NCBI GenBank assembly: GCA_023444055.1
Contig: JAEZRV010000047.1
Coordinates: forward strand, 62,001-126,000
Length of the DNA stretch: 64,000 bases
Source: Bacillota bacterium
GTDB lineage: Bacteria > Bacillota > Clostridia > Acetivibrionales > DSM-1351
Direction: 5' to 3'
Shown here: positions 35,536 through 43,040 of the stretch, in pieces
Position numbering within the stretch: the stretch's first letter is position 1
Layout of the letters: each line of letters opens with the position of its first letter
Made by a program: the position numbers and the translations under genes
The notes under the pieces: model-generated
The model's database searches: none
What the model was told of the DNA's origin: nothing
Seen by the model: the letters and a program-made list of their open reading frames with translations, nothing else

Positions 35536-36924
35536 GCAGAACAAGATGACGTAAAGATATTGATAAGTGTATCAGCTGATGAGTTAAAGGCATATATGAC
35601 ATTATATAAAGGTGACGGAAATAATAAAATATTTAAGGATGAAATGCTTAGAGCCCTTTCAGCCCAAAAAGTTATATATGGTATCAAGGAAGATGTTTTA
35701 GAAAAATATGCTGAGAACCCTATGTACAATGAACAAATTTGTGTGGCTGAAGGCATAGCAGCACAGAATGGTAAAAATGGTGAAGTAAAATACCTTTTTG
35801 ATACGTCAGTTTGCAATAAGCCAACGTTAGAAGAAGATGGGCGAATTAATTATAGAGAATTAAACCTAATACAAATAGTACAAAAAGGGCAGATTTTATG
35901 TACACTTGAGCCTCAATTAGCTGGGTCAAATGGTATGACTGTAAAAGGAAAAGTTCTGAATGGGGTTAATGGTAAACCTGCAGTTTTGCCAAGGGGTAAA
36001 AATGTAGCTATTTCAGAAGATGGAAAGTCTTTATATGCTACAACTGATGGAGAAGTTGAGTATCTAGATGCAACAAAGGTCAGTGTATACACTAATCACG
36101 AAGTACCAGCAGATGTTGATAATTCTACTGGTAATATTAACTTTGTGGGCAATGTTATAATTAAAGGAAACGTTTTGTCTGGCTTTACAGTTGAAGCAGG
36201 TGGAAATGTTGAGGTTTATGGTGTAGTTGAAGGTGCAACAATTAGAGCTGGTGGAAACATAATCCTCAGAAGAGGTATGCAGGGTATGGGTAAGGGTAAA
36301 CTTATTGCCGGTGGAGATATAGTTGCCAGGTATATTGAATACTGTAATGTAGAAGCGAAAAATAACATTCAATCTGAAGCTGTGTTACATAGTAATGTAA
36401 AGTGTGGAAATAAGCTTGAATTGACTGGAAGAAAAGGCTTACTGGTTGGTGGTTCATGCAAGGTAGGTAAGATTATTATTGCTAAAGTAATTGGCTCACA
36501 TATGGCGACACCTACAGATCTTGAAGTTGGAATTGATCCAACAGTAAGAGAAGATTATAAAAAGGCAAAAGATGAATTAGTAACAATAGAAAGTGATATT
36601 AAAAAAGCTGAACAAGCAATAACTTTATTGAAAAAGCTTGAGGCTATGGGTTCTATTACTCCCGATAAGAAAGAAATATTAACGAAGAGCCTTAGAACAA
36701 AAATATATTTGTCAGCACGGTTAGAAGAAGTTAAAAGAGAAATTGAGGTTTTAGACGAGAAGCTTAAGCAAGACGGCGATGGAAAGATTCGTGGAACAAG
36801 TTTTATTTATCCTGGAGTAAGGGTAACTATTGGGACTTGCTTAATGTATGTTAAAGAAAATCTTCAGTATTGTACTTTGTATAGAGATGGTGCAGATATA
36901 CGTATAGGAGCTATTGACAAATAA
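35533..36924 (+). CDS. FapA family protein (DUF342)
   Basis: 463 residues. After an N-terminal alpha/beta part comes the family region (VEYLDATKVSVYTNHEVPADVDNSTGNINFVGNVIIKGNV) of repeated short beta strands forming a polymer-type beta-helix, then a coiled coil (about 340-410) and a C-terminal beta cap. Such proteins are common next to flagellar/chemotaxis genes in clostridia. Their role is unknown, and envelope or flagellar placement functions are only suggested. ATG 35533 is chosen from the GGAGG just before it. Confidence 0.85.
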   Translation: MAEQDDVKILISVSADELKAYMTLYKGDGNNKIFKDEMLRALSAQKVIYGIKEDVLEKYAENPMYNEQICVAEGIAAQNGKNGEVKYLFDTSVCNKPTLEEDGRINYRELNLIQIVQKGQILCTLEPQLAGSNGMTVKGKVLNGVNGKPAVLPRGKNVAISEDGKSLYATTDGEVEYLDATKVSVYTNHEVPADVDNSTGNINFVGNVIIKGNVLSGFTVEAGGNVEVYGVVEGATIRAGGNIILRRGMQGMGKGKLIAGGDIVARYIEYCNVEAKNNIQSEAVLHSNVKCGNKLELTGRKGLLVGGSCKVGKIIIAKVIGSHMATPTDLEVGIDPTVREDYKKAKDELVTIESDIKKAEQAITLLKKLEAMGSITPDKKEILTKSLRTKIYLSARLEEVKREIEVLDEKLKQDGDGKIRGTSFIYPGVRVTIGTCLMYVKENLQYCTLYRDGADIRIGAIDK

Positions 36925-36955
36925 ATTAATGATTTAGTTAAGGGGGGGCGTTCCT

Positions 36956-37240
36956 ATGTCCATTAGACCTGTAGATTTTCAAGTGATGTATCCAAAAACA
37001 TCTGAATTATCAAAATCTTATAGTGATGAGGCAAACAAAAATCAGATGATTAATCAACAGCTAACTGAACAAAATAGAGATAAAATAGATAATAGTCTCA
37101 AGCAAGTAGTAGCTAGAGAGAATGTTCATGGCGGTCGGGTTGAAGAAAAGCAAGAAAAAGATAAGTCAAAGCAACAAAATGAGAAAAAGAAAAAGCAAAA
37201 GAATACTGAAACTGTTTCGACTATTGATATTAAGATATAA
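36956..37240 (+). CDS. Small polar protein of unknown function in the flagellar operon
   Basis: 94 residues starting SIRPVDFQVMYPKTSELSKSYSDEANKNQ and ending in a very Lys/Gln/Glu-rich tail. Short proteins with an RPVDFQ-type start lie in this place in clostridial flagellar operons, but I know no function. ATG 36956 follows AAGGGGGGG. Confidence 0.75.
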   Translation: MSIRPVDFQVMYPKTSELSKSYSDEANKNQMINQQLTEQNRDKIDNSLKQVVARENVHGGRVEEKQEKDKSKQQNEKKKKQKNTETVSTIDIKI

Positions 37241-37311
37241 CCACATTTGGGAAAATTAAACATTTAAAATGGGACTTCTTAAATCTATTAGTATAACAAC
37301 TTGAGGTGAAT

Positions 37312-38184
37312 ATGGAAGCGTTCTATGTATGTATAATATTTTTGGGAATTATTTTAGTAATAGCAGCTCTGTTTTTCATTATTATGGACAAAGTGAACGG
37401 AAAGGACTTTTTTAAAGAATTTGATAGGAAAAAGGATGAAATGTTTAACTTAATCCAAGATTCTGAAGAAATGGTTCAAGAGCTAAATAAGATGTCTGAC
37501 TATGTTGTAACAGTTATAAGTGAAAAAAATCAGGAATTCTTTAATAAAAATGCATCAACATTAGAGATAGAAGAGGCACCAAAAGAATTATTAGAACAAG
37601 CGAAAGAGGAGCAAGTCTTACTTGGTGTGCAGGGAAATAGTGGTCAGGATAGTTTGGTTGAAGGGACAATGCTTCAAAATACAGATGTTGAAAGTCAAGG
37701 AGTAGTTTATCAAAAGGAAGATGTAAAATTTGCAAATCAAGGAGCAGTTTATCAAAAGGAAGATGCAAAATTTGCAAATCAAGGAGTAGTTTATCGAAAG
37801 AAAGATGTAAAATTTGCAAATCAAGAAGAAGTTTATCAAAATGGAGATATGAAAATTGCAAATCAAGAAGAAATTAATCAAAACATAATAATTGATTTTG
37901 AAAAACAGGAGAATATATTAAATACTGAAATTGTTGATAATAGAAGTAATGATAATTCAACAGAAATTGAAAATACAAGTGATTTAACTTTCATTAATAA
38001 CAATTTGAGTGAAGATATCACAAATGAAGCAGTAGAATCCATTAATAAACCAAAACTCTCTTTAAGTGGCACAAGAGGACAAATTTTGCAAATGATTAAA
38101 GAAGGATTTACTGATGAAGAGATATCTAAAAGATTAAGAGTAGGTAAAGGTGAAATCAATCTTATAAGAGGGTTAAGTAAATAA
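37312..38184 (+). CDS. Membrane-anchored repeat protein with HTH-like C-terminus (DUF6115-like)
   Basis: About 290 residues: an N-terminal membrane helix (about 4-26), a coiled-coil stretch, four 14-residue repeats (VVYQKEDVKFANQG-like), then a C-terminal segment (SGTRGQILQMIKEGFTDEEISKRLRVGKGEINLIRGL) that looks like a small helix-turn-helix. This architecture recurs next to flagellar genes in Firmicutes without a known role. ATG 37312 follows TTGAGGTG. Confidence 0.75.
   Translation: MEAFYVCIIFLGIILVIAALFFIIMDKVNGKDFFKEFDRKKDEMFNLIQDSEEMVQELNKMSDYVVTVISEKNQEFFNKNASTLEIEEAPKELLEQAKEEQVLLGVQGNSGQDSLVEGTMLQNTDVESQGVVYQKEDVKFANQGAVYQKEDAKFANQGVVYRKKDVKFANQEEVYQNGDMKIANQEEINQNIIIDFEKQENILNTEIVDNRSNDNSTEIENTSDLTFINNNLSEDITNEAVESINKPKLSLSGTRGQILQMIKEGFTDEEISKRLRVGKGEINLIRGLSK
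37696..37863 (+). repeat. 42-nt tandem coding repeats
   Basis: Four in-frame 14-codon copies (37696, 37738, 37780, 37822). The first three are nearly identical DNA and the last is diverged. They form the middle of the membrane-anchored repeat protein and probably vary in number between strains. Confidence 0.88.
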
Positions 38185-38250
38185 CGAAAATAACGGAAAA
38201 AAGAATCAAAACGACTTTAGTAGCAAAGTTTACTAAGGTTAATTATGTTT

Positions 38251-38274
38251 TAAAGCCTTGGCTTTAGCCGATAG
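38251..38274 (+). promoter_or_regulatory. Possible sigma-28-type promoter
   Basis: TAAA (38251-38254), 12 nt, then GCCGATAG (38267-38274). The -10 matches the sigma-28 consensus, but the usual spacing is longer by 1-3 nt. It lies about 30 nt before ATG 38303, a good place for a promoter. Treat as a weak candidate. Confidence 0.3.
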
Positions 38275-38302
38275 TAGTCAACATTGGAACATGGAGATAA
38301 AA

Positions 38303-38896
38303 ATGAGAAAAGTACATGAGAAAAGTATCCTTTTAGGAATTGGAATAGGAATGATTATTACATCTATAGCAGGAATGATTTATTCTGGTGGAACTCAAAA
38401 GGAATTAAGCAAGGAAGAAATAATCAGTTTGGCTAAGGGATATGGGCTGGTAGAACCTTATAAATTCCTAAAGAAGGATGATAAAGTAGCTGACAATACA
38501 AATATAGCATCTGATACACAATCTAATAGCACTAAAACTAATAATACGGAGACTGCAAGTAATACTAATGAAGCAAGTAATTCTAAAACTGCAAATAATT
38601 CTGCAGCTAATACTACAGAAGCTGATAAAAGCGAGGCAGCAAAGACTACTTATAATCAGCTACAGGCTGAAAGTACTGCAGCTCCAAGAAATATAAAAAT
38701 TGTAGTACAAAGTGGATTCGGTTCTAAACAGGTAGCCAATGATTTACAGGAAAAAGGGATTATTACTAGCACAGAAGAATTTAATTCTGCTTTGGCCTCT
38801 AATAAAGCTACCTACAAAATTCGTGTTGGTACTTACTGGTTTAGAAAAAATGATGATTTGCAATACATTGTAAAAACAATTTGCAAATTTAAATAA
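38303..38896 (+). CDS. YceG/MltG-like membrane protein, short form
   Basis: About 197 residues: N-terminal membrane helix (about 8-27), a Ser/Thr/Asn/Ala-rich linker (about 60-130), then a domain (NIKIVVQSGFGSKQVANDLQEKGIITSTEEFNSAL ... YKIRVGTYWFRKNDDLQYIVKTI) resembling the LysM-like part of YceG/MltG. The catalytic transglycosylase domain is absent. ATG 38303 is chosen with GGAGA before it. It is the last gene of the flagellar block, with a large palindrome on its stop codon. Confidence 0.75.
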   Translation: MRKVHEKSILLGIGIGMIITSIAGMIYSGGTQKELSKEEIISLAKGYGLVEPYKFLKKDDKVADNTNIASDTQSNSTKTNNTETASNTNEASNSKTANNSAANTTEADKSEAAKTTYNQLQAESTAAPRNIKIVVQSGFGSKQVANDLQEKGIITSTEEFNSALASNKATYKIRVGTYWFRKNDDLQYIVKTICKFK

Positions 38897-38912
38897 TCAA
38901 ATTTGCAAATTG
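38877..38912. terminator. 14-bp inverted repeat between convergent genes
   Basis: CAATTTGCAAATTT / AAATTTGCAAATTG with an 8-nt loop that contains the TAA stop of the preceding gene. The sequence beyond is T-rich on the + strand. It sits between convergent genes and probably ends transcription of the flagellar operon, although it is not a GC-rich stem. Confidence 0.55.
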
Positions 38913-38994
38913 ACCTATCTTCTTATATCTTTTTTATATCTTATATTTTTATCTCTTTATAATTTCGTCTCTTTATAATTTTATTTCTTATATA

Positions 38995-40356
38995 TTATAT
39001 ATTAGAATTTTTTCTAATAAACTCATCCTTGATTGTTTTTAATGCAATAGGAGTAAATATTGATGCACACACTATCTCGGCTGCAGGATAACAAAACCAA
39101 ACACCGTCTAAACCGAATAGCTTACTAAATATAAATGCAGAAGGTATTAGTATCACTAATTGTCTAAGCAATGACATTGTAAGTGACTTAAAACCATGTC
39201 CAATTGCTTGAAACATTGTGGATACGACGATACCAAATGCCGCAGGAATAAAGCAAATACTTATCACTCTAAGAGCATAAATACCTATATCAGAATTTTG
39301 ATCAAAAACTGATAGAAGTTTATCAGGGAATACTTGGAATATAATTAATCCCACAACTAAAATTACAGAAGCAACTGATAGAGTTAAATAGAAAGCGTGG
39401 TTAAAGCGCTTCTTTTTATTGGCACCGAAATTGTACCCCATTATTGGCATTGCGCCTTGTGTTAAACCAAAAACCGGCATAAACACAAAAGATTGTAGCT
39501 TAAAATAAATACCTAAAACTGATATTGCAGCTTCCGATAATGACCTTAATATAAAGTTTAAACTAGTTGTTGTAAGAGAAGCTATAGCGTTCATTACAAT
39601 TGCAGGAGCACCTACTTTATATATGTTTATAACGTTGTATTTACTAAATCTAAACTTGCGTAAAGATGGCTTCACCTCATGTTTTTGTACGTTGAGCATA
39701 ATAAGTACATATGCCATTGATGTAAGCTGGCTAATTACTGTTGCAACTGCTGAGCCGGCAATACCGAGCTTTGGGAAGAATAAATAACCAAAAATAAGCA
39801 TCGGGTTCAGAATAATATTAAGAATAGCTCCTATTAACTGAGAAATCATTGGAATTATCATATTTCCAGTTGCTTGTAGGGTTTTAGAACAAAGGATTTC
39901 AATAAACATACCAACAGAGCAGGAAGTTACTATTGTAAGGTAAGTTGTACCTAAAGAAATAACATCAGGATTATCTGTAAACAGCGTTACAAAATGCCCA
40001 GAAAAGACAAAGCCTATTACAGCAAATATTAAAGCATTTATTATTGCTAAAAATAAACCAGTTGACGCTGTTGAAGAAGCTTCGTCAACTTTACCTTCAC
40101 CGAGCTTTCTTGCAACGAGCGAGTTTGTTCCAATGCCTACACCAATAGCAAAAGCAAAAACTAAAAGTTGCATTGGAAAAGCGATTGATACCGCTTGAAA
40201 GGCCTCTGCACTAAGCTTTGATACAAAATAGCTATCAACAATATTATATAAAGATTGTACAAACATCGACAACATTGCTGGAGCTGACATAGTTGCTAAT
40301 AATCTACCAATAGGCATGACACCCATTTTTTCATAACTCGAAATGTTTTTTTCCAT
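38995..40356 (-). CDS. MATE family efflux transporter
   Basis: 453 residues with about 12 transmembrane segments. The N-terminus PIGRLLATMSAPAMLSMFVQSLYNIVDSYFVSKLSAEAFQAVSIAFP is typical of DinF/NorM-like MATE proteins that export cationic drugs in exchange for Na+ or H+. It is the only gene on the minus strand in this part, between the flagellar block and the PH-domain pair. The substrate cannot be predicted. Confidence 0.93.
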   Translation of the reverse strand: MEKNISSYEKMGVMPIGRLLATMSAPAMLSMFVQSLYNIVDSYFVSKLSAEAFQAVSIAFPMQLLVFAFAIGVGIGTNSLVARKLGEGKVDEASSTASTGLFLAIINALIFAVIGFVFSGHFVTLFTDNPDVISLGTTYLTIVTSCSVGMFIEILCSKTLQATGNMIIPMISQLIGAILNIILNPMLIFGYLFFPKLGIAGSAVATVISQLTSMAYVLIMLNVQKHEVKPSLRKFRFSKYNVINIYKVGAPAIVMNAIASLTTTSLNFILRSLSEAAISVLGIYFKLQSFVFMPVFGLTQGAMPIMGYNFGANKKKRFNHAFYLTLSVASVILVVGLIIFQVFPDKLLSVFDQNSDIGIYALRVISICFIPAAFGIVVSTMFQAIGHGFKSLTMSLLRQLVILIPSAFIFSKLFGLDGVWFCYPAAEIVCASIFTPIALKTIKDEFIRKNSNI

Positions 40357-40404
40357 ATAACCTCCAAAGTGATAATAAAAGCAAAGAATATAATTGCAAA
40401 TGTA

Positions 40405-40432
40405 ATTATACAGATGCAGTTATATTCCTCAA
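40405..40432 (-). promoter_or_regulatory. Promoter of the MATE gene
   Basis: On the minus strand TTGAGG (40432-40427), 16-nt spacer, TATAAT (40410-40405), about 50 nt before the MATE start. Sigma-A type. Confidence 0.5.
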
Positions 40433-40802
40433 ATAAAAAGTATATAACCCAACTTCTACTGATAAGTATGGACAATTGAGATTTCATCTGAGAAAGTTGA
40501 GCATTTTTAATCACCGATTATCTACAATAAGACATTTTATCAAATTATGCGTCTTAATGTCAAATAGAATATATACTAAATAGTAGCAATACATGAGACT
40601 AGTGTAAATATTTATATAAAAAATATAACTCAATAGTGTATTTTGTTTTGATTATATGTTATATATAATGTATGAAGAAAAATTAATACTAATTTTATAA
40701 AACTTAGAAATATAACTTCTTGTGTTAATGCGAATAATTAAAAGAAGCTTAATAAAGAAATAGGCATTAATTTTAATAATATTTAAAATTAAAATAAGTA
40801 AT
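40433..40802. other. Divergent intergenic region, MATE / PH-domain genes
   Basis: No ORF of note in about 370 nt, very AT-rich. TAAGAC / GTCTTA (40528-40556) form a small inverted repeat. I see no recognisable riboswitch. Promoters for the + strand PH-domain genes must lie here but are not distinct. Confidence 0.4.
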
Positions 40803-40814
40803 ATGGAGGCGGAA

Positions 40815-41297
40815 ATGGAGTATCAAAAACTGGATAAAAGAATTTTGATATCATGGAGAATTTCAAGATTGATTGGTTTTCTAATTGTTGGAGTGTTATT
40901 ATTTGCTGCGATAATTATACTGTCCAGACAATCATTTTTTGAAAGATATATGTTATCAGGGTATATCGTTGCTGGGGGTATTTTGAGCTATATGTTAGTA
41001 ACTCTGTATTTGTTCCCCACAATCGAATATAGACAATGGGGCTATATTATTTCAGATGATAGAATAGAAATTAGACATGGAATATTTCTGATAAAAATTA
41101 CTGTTATTCCAATTGTAAGAATTCAGCATATAACGATATCTCAAGGACCTATAAATCGTAGGCTTGGTATCTCTACAATTAACGTACATACGGCAAGCGG
41201 GGTTTTTGGTATAGAAGGTATTTCTAGTGCAGATGCAAGCACAATGGCAGACATGCTCAAATCAAAGCTATACAATAGACTTGAGTATAGGGAATAA
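40815..41297 (+). CDS. PH-domain (bPH2, YdbS-like) membrane protein
   Basis: 160 residues with two N-terminal membrane helices and a bacterial PH-like domain (WGYIISDDRIEIRHGIFLIKITVIPIVRIQHITISQGPINRRLGISTI). ATG 40815 is chosen because GGAGGCGG precedes it; ATG 40803 overlaps that site. It pairs with the next gene, as ydbS/ydbT do in Bacillus. Function unknown; a link to envelope stress is only by analogy. Confidence 0.85.
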   Translation: MEYQKLDKRILISWRISRLIGFLIVGVLLFAAIIILSRQSFFERYMLSGYIVAGGILSYMLVTLYLFPTIEYRQWGYIISDDRIEIRHGIFLIKITVIPIVRIQHITISQGPINRRLGISTINVHTASGVFGIEGISSADASTMADMLKSKLYNRLEYRE

Positions 41298-41320
41298 TAG
41301 GTGGCATTAGGAGGGATAAA

Positions 41321-42736
41321 TTGGAGTTTAAACATAGACGAGGCAGTTTTCTAATAATATTTGAGAAATTATCTGAAATACCATTTCTCTTAATAAGTGT
41401 AATTTTTAGTGCGTTTCTTCTTAAGAATTTTGACACACAGGCATTATTACCTGTCGTGTTTATTTTGCTTAGCCCTGTTTTGAAACTTATTAACTATTTT
41501 TTTACATATTATACTTTAACCGAAGAACATTTAATTGTTGAGTCGGGAGTACTTAACAAGAAGAGAATAGAAATTCCATTTTCTAGTATTACGACAGTAG
41601 ATCTTTCTCAAAACATATTGTACCAAATGTTTAAAGTCTATAAAATTAAGGTTGATAATGCAAGCCAAACTAATGAGGCTACAAACCAATCAAAAATAAA
41701 CTTGACTTTAAAGGTAGATGAAGCTATTAAATTTAAACAGATAATTACTAGCACAAATAATATTGAAACAGTAAGTAAGGAGCTTGAGGATAGAGCAATA
41801 GAAGCAGATATCAGGGATTTTATAAAGTTAGGACTATTGCAGTCTAAATTCACCTATATTTTAAGCATACTAGCTGTTTTTGGATCATTAACAGGTGCCA
41901 TAGTTCCAATATTAAAAGACAGGATTGTAGGTGCATTAATTATTGCTTTTGTAGTTGTTGCTTTGATCACTATATATTTAGTTGCAGTGATTATGTCCAT
42001 ATTAAAATCTGTTTTGAAATATTATAATTTTAAAGTTTTGGCAGATGAAGATACTTTAAAAGTGCAGTATGGCCTTTTCAATAAAAAAAGCTTCTCACTT
42101 CAAAAAGCAAAAATAAATGGCATTATTTTAAAGCAAAGTATTCTTATGAGAATTTTCAAGCTTTATACTGCAGAAGTTATAGTAATAGGTTATGGTGATA
42201 AATCTGAACAGGGTGGAATGGAGCAGGCTATTATCTATCCTATTGCTTCAAGAGATAAAGTAAAAGAGATTGTGAATACTTTGTTGCCAGAATATTCATT
42301 AGATTATACTCTTTGTAAATCAGAGCGTAAGGCTATAAGGTATTTTTTCATCAGTCCATTGTTTATATTTGCTATAGTTTTAGTAATAGGTGCAGCGATT
42401 ACCGCAATGCTTATTAAGAATTATATTGCAATTGTAGTGGCTCTAGCCTTGTTAGCTTTTTCTGTTGTTGATGCTATTCAAAAATATATTAATGCAGGTA
42501 TAAGTGTTGGGGAGAGCAATGTTGTACTTTCTGCAGGAGCATTCAGTAAGAGGGTCGCTATAATTAAAACTAAGAGTATCGAAAGTATTACAGCTTCAGG
42601 CAGTATTTTTAAAAGGCGTAAAGGATTTGTATCTATCAAACTTGGATTTGTTGCGCCTTCGCGTGTATCGAATATATCCTCATTAAACCTTCCAGCAGAG
42701 CAGTTTGATTTACTTGAAGAGGTTTTGAAGTATTAA
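41321..42736 (+). CDS. PH-domain (YdbT-like) membrane protein
   Basis: 471 residues with three bPH2-like modules, each behind a pair of membrane helices; the first includes EEHLIVESGVLNKKRIEIPFSSITTVDLSQN. TTG 41321 follows TAGGAGGG with good spacing. It is co-transcribed with the upstream YdbS-like gene (23-nt gap). Role unknown. Confidence 0.85.
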   Translation: MEFKHRRGSFLIIFEKLSEIPFLLISVIFSAFLLKNFDTQALLPVVFILLSPVLKLINYFFTYYTLTEEHLIVESGVLNKKRIEIPFSSITTVDLSQNILYQMFKVYKIKVDNASQTNEATNQSKINLTLKVDEAIKFKQIITSTNNIETVSKELEDRAIEADIRDFIKLGLLQSKFTYILSILAVFGSLTGAIVPILKDRIVGALIIAFVVVALITIYLVAVIMSILKSVLKYYNFKVLADEDTLKVQYGLFNKKSFSLQKAKINGIILKQSILMRIFKLYTAEVIVIGYGDKSEQGGMEQAIIYPIASRDKVKEIVNTLLPEYSLDYTLCKSERKAIRYFFISPLFIFAIVLVIGAAITAMLIKNYIAIVVALALLAFSVVDAIQKYINAGISVGESNVVLSAGAFSKRVAIIKTKSIESITASGSIFKRRKGFVSIKLGFVAPSRVSNISSLNLPAEQFDLLEEVLKY

Positions 42737-42899
42737 GTTGGTTGAAGTATTACGCTGCTGAAGTATTAATGAAGGTTGATGGATGTAGTGTTTCTGAAGG
42801 ATAAAAAGCTAATGTAAAAACTTTTCGAAATTTTTTAAATTCGGTATTGATTTGTGCTTACTTCTGTGTTATTATAGTCAAGCAACAGGAAATTAATAT

Positions 42900-42986
42900 G
42901 CCGAAGTGGTGAAATTGGCAGACGCACTGGACTCAAAATCCAGCGGGGTTAAACCCGTGCCGGTTCAAGTCCGGCCTTCGGCACCA
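42900..42986 (+). tRNA. tRNA-Leu (anticodon CAA)
   Basis: Class II tRNA of 87 nt including the encoded CCA. The acceptor stem is GCCGAAG / CTTCGGC, the anticodon stem-loop is CTGGA-CTCAAAA-TCCAG giving anticodon CAA (reads UUG), the long variable arm is GCGGGGTTAAACCCGTG, and the T-loop is GGTTCAAGTCC. A terminator follows directly. Confidence 0.97.
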
Positions 42987-42990
42987 ATAA

Positions 42991-43025
42991 AAACCTTGTA
43001 ACTGCTAAAGTTACAAGGTTTTTTT
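42991..43025 (+). terminator. Terminator of tRNA-Leu
   Basis: 9-bp perfect stem CCTTGTAAC / GTTACAAGG with a 7-nt loop and a run of T residues, starting 8 nt after the tRNA CCA end. Confidence 0.95.
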
Positions 43026-43040
43026 GTTGTGTAACGAATA

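Noticed and set aside
37696..37863. CRISPR-like array
   Set aside because: The units are contiguous, in frame and coding, with no variable spacers. No other array-like pattern was seen in the window.
37541..37881. Two long minus-strand frames with Leu/Ile/Cys-rich repeats
   Set aside because: They are the reverse reading of the 42-nt tandem repeats of the + strand gene; the repeat makes them look patterned.
38203..38274. c-di-GMP-I riboswitch before the YceG-like gene
   Set aside because: A GCAAAG and a terminal GCCGATAG recall the class, but the GNRA tetraloop and receptor parts are absent and the size is too small.
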